A DNA stretch of 64,000 nt from Urophycis tenuis (Eukaryota > Chordata > Actinopteri > Gadiformes > Phycidae), in contig JAXIVH010000006.1 of NCBI GenBank assembly GCA_036785325.1, positions 5,703,474-5,767,473 of the forward strand, given 5' to 3'. The position numbers and the translations under genes were made by a program. The notes beneath the pieces were generated by a model, which ran no database searches, was not told the origin of the DNA, and worked only from the letters and a program-made list of their open reading frames with translations. Positions 1 to 16,327 of the stretch are shown in pieces; positions within the stretch are counted from its first letter, which is position 1; every line of letters starts with the position of its first letter.

Positions 1-60
1 CAACAAGAGTGTAAACATTATAATGCTTAATATTATTATCAATGCTCTTTTCATTATTAT

Positions 61-180
61 TATCTAGTGGCTTGGTAGTCCAGTGGTTAGCACTTCGCTT
101 ATCTTAGCACTGCTACCTCACGGTCAGAAGGTCATAGGTTCCTACCACATCACATCATGTTTGAACATGTGAACATGTAA
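61..180 (+). repeat. tRNA-like dispersed repeat fragment
   Basis: The segment contains 'AGTCCAGTGGTTAGCAC', close to the RNA polymerase III A-box region of the longer tRNA-like repeat at 14774-15160, followed by a degraded body. It reads as a fragment of a tRNA-derived dispersed element, not a working tRNA: no cloverleaf can be drawn. Confidence 0.45.
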
Positions 181-214
181 TGTAATACTATTGTCCAAAA
201 CAGTGTCCTGTATT

Positions 215-370
215 GGATATCCTAAGGAAACAGGGGAGGCATAGCTCACAAACCAGAGGGTTGGTGGTTCGATCCCCACCTCCAACTGTCCACATGTCGA
301 AGCCCACAAATGTACTGATTGTAAGTCGCTTTGGACAAAAGCGTCTGCTAAATGCCCTTCTTATAAATAG
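215..370 (+). repeat. tRNA-derived SINE with conserved fish tail
   Basis: A B-box-like motif 'GGTTCGATCCCC' lies near 267. It is followed about 60 bases later by 'TAAGTCGCTTTGGACAAA' and 'GCGTCTGCTAAATG', the 3' tail shared by several teleost SINE families. Related tails lie at 40441-40490 (same strand) and near 34438-34470 (opposite strand). Confidence 0.7.
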
Positions 371-830
371 CATTCACTAGCACCCAATGATGGTTATGCT
401 CCTAGTGATGGTAGTAATGGTTAATACTCCTAGTGATGTAGAGATGGTTAATGGTCTGAGTGATACTAGTTATGGTTAATGCTCCTACTTGTTTGAGCAG
501 AATGCCATGGAAACAAGCCAAATTTACAGCCAAACACACAACAGTGTTTTTTACCTTCCAGAAAGTGACCGTTTTTAAAGACTACTGTTTTGTGTTTTTT
601 GTGAATCCAACTGCTTATCAATTTAACCACCATCTCGTTGACTTTCATGAATAATAGTTATGATTTAGCATGGTAGCTCATGGGGATAGCTGACAAGGCA
701 AACATGCAGCCTCCAACCGACAGGGCTGGTTGTAACACAATGTAACAGCTATATAACACAGTGGTAAAACGTTGGTAGTTGTTGTTCCAACATGTTCCAA
801 CTGTTGTTACAACTACCCTGTTGTTCGTTA
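370..830. other. Intergenic, no gene seen
   Basis: The segment is AT-rich with short local repeats such as 'CTAGTGATG' at 380-470. Short ORFs on both strands have no recognisable domain, and I see no splice-supported exon. Confidence 0.5.
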
Positions 831-837
831 TACCCTT

Positions 838-1195
838 GTTATACCAATGTGTTACATACAGGCTGTAACATATGTAAAACAGTGGTATAATGCTGTAACA
901 GGCTGTAACATATGTAACACAGTGGTATAAGGCTAACAGGCTGTAACATATGTAACACAGTGTTATAAGGCTGTAACAGGCTGTAACAGGCTGTAACACA
1001 GTGGTATAAGGCTGTAACAGGCTGTAACATATGTAACAGTGTTATAAGACTGTTACAGGCTGTAACATAGTGTTATAAGGCTATAACAGGCTGTAACATA
1101 TGTAGCACAGTGTTATAAGGCTGTAACAGGCTGTAACATATGTAACACAGTGTTATAAGGCTGTAACAGGCTGTAACATATGTAACACATAACTA
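838..1195. repeat. Minisatellite, GGCTGTAACATATGTAACAC family
   Basis: About nine imperfect copies of a unit built from 'GGCTGTAACATATGTAACAC' and 'AGTGTTATAAGGCTGTAACA'. Both strands remain open because of the repeat, which explains the short ORFs here. Confidence 0.85.
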
Positions 1196-1299
1196 TATGA
1201 CGAGGATGGTCGTCACTGTGGTACAGCTTCCTTGAAACACTAACAGACGTGTAACACACTGTAACACATTGTATCACAGTGTTACACGTGTATATATGT

Positions 1300-1570
1300 A
1301 TGCATATGAATTTCCCCTGAGGTTTTGCTCTTCCCCTCAGAGCTAAACCTCCTAAATGATCTAAATGATCCAGGGAAAGAGGGGGAAATGCTCCAATCTG
1401 CACTTTGCAATGCACTAATACCTATAATAAGTAGTACTAAGTAAGTAGTACTATAGTCCAAAATAAGCCCTTCTTATGAACAGCGTTCTGTAACATCATG
1501 TTTTTTTTGTTTTCTCAAGAGTGAATTTTTCAGATAGGAGGTTTTGCTCTTCGGCCATTGATATGTTATA
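1300..1570. repeat. Dispersed repeat, second copy at 46.8 kb
   Basis: Two blocks match the element at 46790-46910: 'ATCTGCACTTTGCA' after a G-rich run, and 'TTTTGTTTTCTCAA' followed by 'AGGTTTTGCTC' and 'GATATGT'. The family is unknown to me. The region from here to about 2160 is otherwise unremarkable and AT-rich. Confidence 0.6.
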
Positions 1571-2369
1571 TATATATACTGTGTATAACATTCAACCCTT
1601 AATGACTTTCAAGAATAACCCTGTCAAATGGGACATCTCAAAATAATGAAAGGGATGAAAAGAGCTTATTTACTTTCTATAATGAGAGGAAATCATTCAA
1701 TCATTCAGGCTCAATCAAGCTCTGTGACTGAGAATGGTCACAGGTCTTCCTGCAAGCAACCTGCAGGCCGTTAAAGGAACTTCAGGATGGTCCCTTCTGC
1801 TGAGTGGCTTGTTCCTACAACACCGGAAAAGCTGCAAACGACGTACCAAACTAATACCTGAGATTAACCATATCTTATCATACCTAAACTAAACCAAACC
1901 CTTAAACATCTCCAACCTAGTACCTAAACTAACAATCTTTAACCATCACCTAGGCTAAATGAATAACCTCAGATAAGAAGGATAGATAAGAAAGATAAGA
2001 ACCTATATAAAACCATATCTAACCTTCTGCCCAGCTAAATGGCCTTTCCCTAAACAGACCACAACAGACCTCATCCTAAGAGACATGAAGTCTCTCCTCA
2101 AGCCTCTGAACCGTTGGATGTCCCGCCCTCTCTCACGTCCATTGGAGCATCCGTTCAAGGCGTTCCTTGCGAGATGAAAACGCCTGGGAACACGATTTTA
2201 ACGCGGTGGATTGGACGCAGTCTTACTCTGCTAGTCCCTCCCCACTTGTGGCTGTTGCTCCCAGACTGACGCAGGGCTCCGCCCACTCACGGATAGCTCT
2301 GGTCTGCAGACACACTCGGGATTCCTTTGACCATAGACCTTCCAGTAAGGCCCGCCCTGGTGGGAGGCG

Positions 2370-2415
2370 ACATGTTATATTGACATGACATGTCATGACA
2401 TGACATGACGTGTTG
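2370..2415. repeat. Palindromic TGACA repeat
   Basis: Short 'TGACA' repeats form the palindrome 'TGACATGTCA' within a longer run. The site lies about 650 bases upstream of the first tfe3 exon candidate. It contains 'ACATGT' E-box-like hexamers, but I have no evidence that it is functional. Confidence 0.4.
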
Positions 2416-2469
2416 CAAGTGACGTACGTGCTGTCTCGTCTGGTGGGCTCAGTCTTTAGGAGACAACCG

Positions 2470-2796
2470 AGAGACCGTGGGAGAGGGATTATACCGGGGG
2501 GAGGGGGGGAGGAGAGAGAGTTTATACCGGGGGGAGAGAGAGAGAGTTGATACAGGGGGGGGAGGGGAGAGAGGGTTTATACCGGGGGAGAGAGAGTTTA
2601 TAGCGGGGGGGGAGAGAGTTTACATAGGGAGAGAGAGAGTTTATAGCCGGGGGGAGATAGTTTACATGGGGGGGAGGAGAGAGTTTTATAGCGGGGGGAG
2701 AGAGTTTACATAGGGGGAGAGAGAGTTTATAGAGGGGGAGAGAGTTTACATAGGGGGAGAGAGAGTTTATAGCGGGGGGAGAGGCGTTGATACAGG

Positions 2797-2836
<40 letters not shown>

Positions 2837-2846
2837 GGAGAGAGAT

Positions 2847-2899
<53 letters not shown>

Positions 2900-3065
2900 T
2901 TTATAGCGTGGGAGAAGCGAGTTTACATAGGGTCAGAGAGAGTTTACAGCGGGGGAGAGAGAGATTATACCGGGTGAGAGAGAGCGTTTATTACGGGGTA
3001 GAGAGTTTATACTGGGGCAGAGAGAGCGTTTATAGCGGGAGAGAGAGTTTACAATAGGAGGAGAG
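2470..3065. repeat. Polypurine tract with GGGGGGAGAGAGAGTTTATA units
   Basis: About 600 bases are nearly all purine on the + strand, organised in about 20-25-base units of G-run, GA-run and 'GTTTATA'. The tract ends directly at the first tfe3 exon candidate. Such mirror-symmetric purine tracts can form triplex (H-) DNA; here that is inference. Confidence 0.8.
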
Positions 3066-3066
3066 A

Positions 3067-9455
<6,389 letters not shown>

Positions 9456-9530
9456 GGGGGAGGCCTGCCTCTCCCTCCTGGAGCGGCCCAGGGTAGACGG
9501 AGCAGCTTCAGCATGAAGGACGAGGACTGA
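9456..9530 (+). other. tfe3: In-frame extension of tfe3 beyond the TGA
   Basis: After TGA at 9453-9455 the same frame stays open for 24 codons and ends '..GRRSSFSMKDED' before a second TGA at 9528-9530. 'RRSSFSM' is the conserved C-terminal phospho-motif of MiT/TFE proteins. The stop therefore separates the protein from its own family terminus. Confidence 0.75.
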
Positions 9531-10023
9531 GAAACCATGTAGCCTCATCCATATCCCCATGGTTACCCCATGATTGTAACTGGTTACCACTGTAACCAAG
9601 TTGACTCAGGGCCCAGTTAGTTAACCCAGTCTCCCCCAGATGGAAACACAGCGGGGTAACATAGATGACGCCAGCCTTATCCAACCTCATTCATCATGTA
9701 AACACCGTAACTGGCTTTCAGCTGGACTGAATGAATTGTGTGCATGGGTCAACATCACCTATTTACTCGCTTGTTACTATGGTTAAAGCTCCTGACTGGC
9801 TGTAACCCACTCGCCTTGGCTGTGTAAAATAGGATAATGAATTTCAACCTTAGTTGACAGTACAATATGCGTAGTAATGAGTATGATAATCGTAGTTTTT
9901 ATTACTGTAATAACTCTAGTAGTGTAATATGTCTAGTGATGAGTATTTTAATACTAGTTTAAAGTACTGAAAAAGGCCTAGTAAGTTTATCCTGGTTTAC
10001 TGTACTGTAATAGGCAGATAATG

Positions 10024-10024
10024 G

Positions 10025-10066
<42 letters not shown>

Positions 10067-10225
10067 GCACGTGCGTGTGTGCGTGTGTGTGTGTGTGCGT
10101 GTGCGTGTGCGCGCGCGTGTGTGTGTGTGTGTGTGTGTCTGTTAGGTGTGTGTGTGTGTGTGTGTGTCTGTTAGGTGTGTGTGTGCGTGTGCGTGTGTTT
10201 GTGTGTGTGTGTGTCTGTTAGGTGT
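10024..10225. repeat. (TG)n microsatellite, interrupted
   Basis: About 200 bases of TG repeat with CG interruptions between the convergent tfe3 and mdfi-like genes. 10440-10680 carries loose 'GGTGTAGTTAAGGTAGTACT' copies. Confidence 0.95.
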
Positions 10226-10692
10226 AGTTAAATATGTAGTTAAATGCAGGGCCGGCCCCCGCATAGGCCACGATGCTCCAACATAACCTTTACTTTGTAA
10301 ACTCCTCCACCCCCCCTCCAAACCCCCGGCTGAATGGACCACAAGCAAATGATTTGTTGATATAAAAGAATTGAATGAAATAATCGCATTGTGTTTTATT
10401 GTTGTGAAACCTTCAAGTATTTTTGAATGTAGTAAATAGCTGCAGGTAGGTTAAGGTGGAGGTGTGGTTAAGGAAGCGGTGTCAGCCAAGGAGTGGTGGA
10501 GTTAAAGGTGTAGTTAAGGTAGTACTCAAAGGTGTAGTTAAGGTAGTACTCAAAGGTGTAGTTAAGGTAGTACTTAAAGCTGTAGTTAAAGTAGTACTTA
10601 AAGGTGGCATTATGTGTGTAGGTAAAGATGTAGTAAGAGGTGTAGGTCTAGGTACAGGGTGTATTTAAAGGTCTAGTTAAAGGGGAAGTGTA

Positions 10693-10698
10693 TTTATT
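10693..10698 (-). terminator. Polyadenylation signal of the mdfi-like gene
   Basis: AATAAA on the - strand (TTTATT on +), about 340 bases past the stop codon at 11038. Confidence 0.5.
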
Positions 10699-11037
10699 GT
10701 GTCATTTTATTTATATATATACAGACAGCAAACAAACAAAAAAGGATTGGGCTGCATGTGACGTCATGGTGATGATGTAATAGTGTGAGGGCCATTGAGA
10801 ACCTTTGGCTTCAGCTGGACCACCTAACTTTGATCAAGATCGCCTCATACGCAAACTGTCAAAAATAGGTAAACACACATGCAGTGCCTGAGCAAAACAT
10901 TAAAAGCCAGCAATGCTGCTTATTCTCCCAGTGTGAAGGGTGAAATGGTGTAAAGACGTGTCTAGACCGTGAGGTGATGACGTCATGAAGCAACACCATG
11001 GTCTAGGAGGGTTGTGCTTTGGTGATGATCTGATGGT

Positions 11038-11928
11038 CTAGGAGGGGAAGAAGAAGGAGCAACACTCGAGGCTGAAGTCCAGGAGGTCAGTGGAGCTGCA
11101 GCAGTCCTCCACTATCCCACAATCAACCAGAGCCTGACATGCTTTCTGCCCACAGGCCATGCCCCCGGCCTCCCCACTGCAGCAACAGCAAATGGCCTTG
11201 CAGCAGCAGACTGTCCCTGGGCAGGTTAGACACAGCTCCACGGTGGAGCACATGGAGACCAGCTTGCAGTAGAGACAGGACAGAACACACCGGAGACAGA
11301 GGTCTGGGGGAGAGACATACAGACACACTTAGAGAGAAGTAGTGGAGAGAGACATAGAAACCAACTAAGAGAAAGACGGAGAGCAAGAGAGAGACTGAGG
11401 GCTGGGAGACAGACATAGTGATAAATATAGAGAGGGAAATGTCTGGGAGAGAGCCCCTTTCACACATTCAGTCTTACCCTACAAAGTCCTGGAAGATTTC
11501 CTTCACACGTCTACCATGAGTAACCTATAGGCCATTCTAGGAGCTTCATGCTAGTCTCTAGCATAAGCCACCTAAATGCCATTCAAGGAGCTACAAGCTA
11601 GTCTCTATAGTGGGACAACTATAGGCCAATAGAGGAGCTACATGCTAGTTTCTACTCTATTTTCTCATGACTCTGGACACGTATTTAGCTGACCACTGAC
11701 TGAAAATGGACACCCTCTTAATTTTAAAATACTGTTAATTTGATCATCAAAGTTCTGTATCTATAATTCTGTAGGTCTCAGTGGCTCCAGATGCCCAGAG
11801 GACAGCTCTACTGGTCCCACACATCTCTCGTCCATCTTGAAATGAATGCATCATGAACGCAAATATTTAAAACACTGAATATATGTAGAGAGAAAGCTAA
11901 AGAGACAGGACAAAGAGAGATACAGACT

Positions 11929-12021
<93 letters not shown>

Positions 12022-12273
12022 TTGTGGGTGGTGTGTGTAGATAAGTTTATCTGGAAGCCAGAGTGTCTGATAAAGAGTTCCATACACACCGTGTGTGTAT
12101 ATATACATATATATATATACATATATATATATACACACAGTATATATACATAGTATATCTATATATATATATATATATATAGACATGCATATAGATATAT
12201 AAAGATATTATTATGTTTCATAACAGCTTCCCCAAAGATAAATTAAGTTATTTGTACCAATCTGGGATTACTG

Positions 12274-12315
<42 letters not shown>

Positions 12316-12605
12316 TGCGTGTGTGTTGTGTGTTCTCACCATCGCCAGCCACCTCCTTAATGTAGGCACCGTCTGGCCTGAAGGGGGAGGATTCAGTCCG
12401 AGGGGGGGTGGGGCTTGTAGAGAACAGGTGTTTTCCTGGGCTGGGAGGATGAGGACGATGATGGTGAGGTTGATGAAGAGGGGAAGTGTGTGTGTCTGAA
12501 GAAGAGGAGGGTGGATGGAGAGAGAGACAGGAAGAGGAGCGTGAAAGGGGACTGGTGATATCTGAGAGAGAGAGACAGTGGTTAGCGTGTGTGTGTGCGG
12601 GCCTG

Positions 12606-12648
<43 letters not shown>

Positions 12649-13208
12649 TACCATCCATGTCACCAGTGGCAGTTGGTTGGTTGCAAATGCATTCTGGTTC
12701 GTTTAGCCTAACGTTAGCTCCACCCAAAGCGATGTCACAGTCTTTCGGCAGACAGTCATTCTCCCTCCTGTCAATCAACCAGATAGAGAGACAGATAGAC
12801 AGACTGGATAAATTATAAGACTTAAATAAAACTTGAACACTTAAGACTTAAAAAGACAGAACTAGAACACCCTAATACTTAATAAGACAGAACTAGAATA
12901 CTTAATACTTAAAAAGACAGAACTAGAACACTTAATACTTAAAAAGACAGAACTAGTACACCTAATACTCAATAAGACAGAACTAGAATACTTAATACTT
13001 AAAAAGACAGAACTAGAACACTTAATACTTAATGACAGAACTATAACACCTAATAATTAATAAGACGGAACTAGAACACTTAATACTTAAAAAGACAAAT
13101 CTAGAACACGTACTACTTAAAAAGACAGAACTATAACACTCAATACTTAAAAAGACAACTGAATTACCTTCCTTCTCTTATTTCTCTACTCCTTTCTTCT
13201 GAACCCAT
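11038..13208 (-). CDS. MyoD family inhibitor (I-mfa domain) protein
   Basis: I-mfa proteins bind and restrain transcription factors such as MyoD-family bHLH proteins and can act in the cytoplasm or nucleus. Four coding exons on the - strand: 13208-13168 (start ATG), 12767-12652, 12561-12340, 11303-11038 (stop TAG). All junctions have GT/AG and matching phase, giving 645 bases, 214 residues (human MDFI is about 246). The N-terminus contains 'NEPECICNQPTATGD', the middle is Pro/Ser-rich, and the last exon is the cysteine-rich domain: 'CVLSCLYCKLVSMC', 'CCCKAICCCC', 'DCGIVEDCCSSTDLLDF', ending 'CCSFFFPS'. The final exon is the domain typical of MDFI, MDFIC and MDFIC2. Tail-to-tail with tfe3, 1.6 kb apart. 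Which family member it is cannot be settled by eye; position suggests a separate paralogue. Confidence 0.88.
11935..12020. repeat. (GA)n microsatellite
   Basis: Pure GA repeat in the last intron of the mdfi-like gene. (TA)n runs follow at 12100-12180. Confidence 0.95.
12275..12315. repeat. (TG)n microsatellite
   Basis: Lies about 25 bases beyond the 5' splice site (12339) of the third mdfi-like exon. A second (TG)n run at 12608-12645 sits just beyond the donor of the second exon. Confidence 0.95.
12800..13160. repeat. Minisatellite, AAGACAGAACTAGAACACTTAAT
   Basis: About eleven imperfect ~30-base copies of 'AAGACAGAACTAGAACAC' plus 'TTAATACTTAAA', filling most of the first intron of the mdfi-like gene. 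Confidence 0.9.
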
Positions 13209-13789
13209 GAACCGTTGCTGGGACATCAAATAATAATAATATCAGTAATATGAAGACTAAAAAACGCTCTGTAGAACCACCGAGGGGTGGACGACAGACT
13301 TTGTGGTTTCAACTTCTACTATCTGGAAGGTCGAGTCTCCGCGGGGCCCCTGCTGGCCTCTGCTGGCAGAGATAGAAAAACGTCCAATAACACGAGAGAC
13401 AAAACGGAGCGATAATGTAGAGAAAGGTTAAAGTTCAATATGAAAATTGCAATAAAATACGTTTGTATAGTATGCAATCAAATACACAGAATACGCAAAT
13501 ACTACCAATAATCTGATATTGTGCATTTTGGATGCAGTTTAGAAGTTTCTTATATTTTGTAGTACTACTGTAGGCCTATATTATTTATGTCCAGTAGTAC
13601 TAGTTGTATATTGTATCTTGTAGTACTACTAGTAGTAGTATCTTGTAGTACCAGTAGTAGTATATTGCGTCCTATTGTAGCACTAGTTGTATATTGTAGT
13701 AGTAGGCCTAGTATATTACGTTCTGTAGTAGGTCCCTAGTTGTATATGGCACTAGTACTAGTAGTAGTATTGTGTCCTGTAGTAGTACT

Positions 13790-14570
13790 AGCGATCCTGG
13801 ACAACCCCTCTCACCCTCTCTATGCCGAGCTGAGGCAACTCAGGAGCACGTTCACAGGCTCACTCGAGCACTTGAGCCACGTGCCTCAAAGCGCTTGGGT
13901 GGCTCTTTCATCCCATCAGCTATCAGGCTCTACAATACCTCAACCACCCGCTCCCAACGTCTCGGAAGCCCCAACACAACCAGATAATGGACTGAACACC
14001 ACAGACACCACACACCTCAGGACTGTTTTCTAAGCCGTTGTTATTTTAGGTCTGCTCACATGTTTTACTTACACTACCTTGAGTATCCTGTATAATTAGC
14101 ACATTTTGCATTTTGCACATTCTGCACATTTGCACATCTATTTTGCACAACTCACAACTGCACATCTATTTTTATTTTTTATATCTACACCTCAGTAAGA
14201 CTCTGTTACCAATTGCACTATTCATCTATTCATCTACCAATTGCAATGTTCATCTCAATGATGACTACTAAGTATGTTTATCTACCAACTCTACTGTCCA
14301 TCTCAATGATGACTACTATGTATCTTCATCTACCAATTGCACTGTCCATCTCAATGATGATTACTATATAGGTTCTCATTTTTCACCTGATCTGATTTTA
14401 AGAGCTTGCATATAATTTAATCTTGTTTAGGTAAATCTATTTATTGTTTATTGTCTATAGTCAGGTTTTTATCACACTCCTCAATCCCCTTGTACTGCTG
14501 GTCATTGTGAATTTCTCCTAAGGGGGATTAATAAAGGAATATCTTATCTTATCTTATCTTAGTTGTATAT
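13790..14570 (+). mobile_element. LINE 3' end with (TATCT)n tail
   Basis: The translation 'ILDNPSHPLYAELRQLRSTF' and, in another frame, 'SFIPSAIRLYNTST' are typical of the ORF2 C-terminus of fish non-LTR elements. The 3' UTR ends 'GGGGGATTAATAAAGGAATA' followed by repeated 'TCTTA'. The frame is broken, so it is a relic. The same 3' end recurs inverted from 14620 and at 37527. Confidence 0.8.
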
Positions 14571-14619
14571 TGTAGTAGTACTAGCAGGCCTATGTTGTAT
14601 ATCTTGTAGATTTGATTCC

Positions 14620-15980
14620 ACAAGATAAGATAATATAAGATAAGATATTCCTTTATTAATCCCCCTTAGGAGAAATTCACAGTGACCAGCAGTACAGGGG
14701 ATAGATGTGCAGTAAGAGCCTGGCTAAAGTCAATAACACAATAAACAATAAATTAGATTAAATACGAGCTCTTAAGGGGCGGCACGGTGGTGCAGTGGTT
14801 AGCACTGTCGCCTCACAGCAAGAGGGTTCTGGGTTCGAATCCACCTGGGACCCGGGACCTTTCTGTGTGGAGTTTGCATGTTCTCCCCGCGCTTGCGTGG
14901 GTTCTCTCCGGGTACTCCGGCTTCCTCCCACAGACCAAAAACCATGCAGGTTGGGGATTAGGTTAATTGGTGTCTCTAAATTGACCGTATGTGAGTGTGA
15001 ATGGTTGTTTGTCTATGTATGTTAGCCCTGTGATAGGCTGGCGACCTGTCCAGGGTGTACCCCGCCTCTCGCCCGTTGCAGCTGGGATTGGCCCCAGCCC
15101 CCCCGCGACCCTCGTAGAGGATAAGCGGTTACGATAATGGATGGATGGACGAGAACCTGTATGCATACAAGTGTCCTTGATAGCTGTTTATGGTGCAAAA
15201 TGCAAAATAGATAGATAGTGCAAATATGCGGAAAGTGCAAGGTGCAAGATGTGCAAATTTATACAGGTATTCCATGTACAACATATGAATAGACCTGGAA
15301 TAACAACGGCTAGGACACAATCCAAGGTGTGTGGTGTGGTGTATGTGAGTGTGAAGTTCAGTCCATTCCATTTGTCTTTTGTCTGGTGGTGTTGGAGCTT
15401 CCTGAGCCTGATGGTTGGTGGGATGAGGGAGCGCCCAAGCACTTTGAGGCACTTGGCTGAGTGAGCATGTGGCTGAACGTGTTCCTGAGTTGCTTCAGTT
15501 GCTTCAGTTCAGCATAGTGAGGCTGAGAGGGTAGTTCCGGGTCGCCAGCAGCTTTCCCCTCGTCCTCCTCACTGTCGCCGCCTCCACACAGTCCAGCTTC
15601 ATCCCCACTGCAGAGCTCGCCGTCCTCCCTGGCTTGTACAGCTTCCTGGCACCACCGCTCCCAATGCTTCCTCCCCAGCACACGGCAGTGAAGAAGGTGA
15701 CACTGGCCACCGCGGGCTGGTAGACCATCCGTAGCAGCCTGGTGCATGCAATGAAAGATGACAGATGGACAGTGGTTATCAATGAGATGAACAGACATAA
15801 GATGAAAATGGCTAGAACAACAGTCTGGGGTGTGTGGTGTGGTATACAAATCCGTTATCTGGTGGTGCTGGCGCTTCCGAGACGTTGGGAGCGGGTGGTT
15901 GAGGTATTGTAGAGCCTGATAGCTGATGGGATGAAAGAGCCCCCCAAGCGCTTTGAAGCACGTGTGAGGAAGGAGTGATC
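14620..15980 (-). mobile_element. Inverted LINE 3' ends, interrupted
   Basis: Starts with the inverse of the tail at 14520-14570 ('TTCCTTTATTAATCCCCC'), in opposite orientation. On the - strand, broken frames read 'RRTRGKLLATRNYPLSLTML' near 15520 and again LINE C-terminus words near 15900-15960. Two - strand copies appear partly duplicated, with a nested insertion at 14774-15160. Confidence 0.75.
14774..15160 (+). repeat. tRNA-like dispersed element nested in a LINE
   Basis: Begins 'GGGGCGGCACGGTGGTGCAG' and 'TGGTTAGCACTGTCGCCTCA', with B-box-like 'GGGTTCGAATCC', and ends in 'ATGGATGGATG'. This is a repeat type common in fish genomes. It interrupts the inverted LINE relic, so it inserted later. 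Confidence 0.75.
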
Positions 15981-16098
15981 AATAGATCGAATAGTGTGAG
16001 TGATCAACACTATACTACAGAGTGATCAGTGGATCCACCAGAGTGATCAGTAGGCCTACATCACTTCATCGGTGAGCCCTCTCTGTGGTGACTGACCC

Positions 16099-16116
16099 TT
16101 CACCAGGGGGCGCTGT
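16099..16116 (+). promoter_or_regulatory. CTCF-type motif upstream of cxxc1
   Basis: 'TTCACCAGGGGGCGCTGT' fits the CTCF core consensus (CCANNAGRKGGCRS). It lies about 210 bases upstream of the cxxc1 start codon, in the presumed promoter region. Only the motif match is seen. Confidence 0.5.
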
Positions 16117-16327
16117 GGTCCAGACCCCAGTCCTCCGCTCCTCCCGAGACCGCAGAGGAAGAGCAGACAAAGCGGTTCTGCGCTGTTTGTGGTTTCATAC
16201 AATACAGCGTGTGTTTGTCTTGCGGGTTTTGCGGGTTTGGATCTCGGCGGTACTGAGAAGCACAGGGTCAGGGTCAGTCCGTCATCATCTGGACGCTCGG
16301 AGACGAGACGTGTCCGCGGAGACGCGC

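Noticed and set aside
14795..15025. tRNA gene from the A- and B-box matches
   Set aside because: The flanking body and ATGGATGG tail are those of a dispersed repeat, and no cloverleaf with an anticodon stem is evident.
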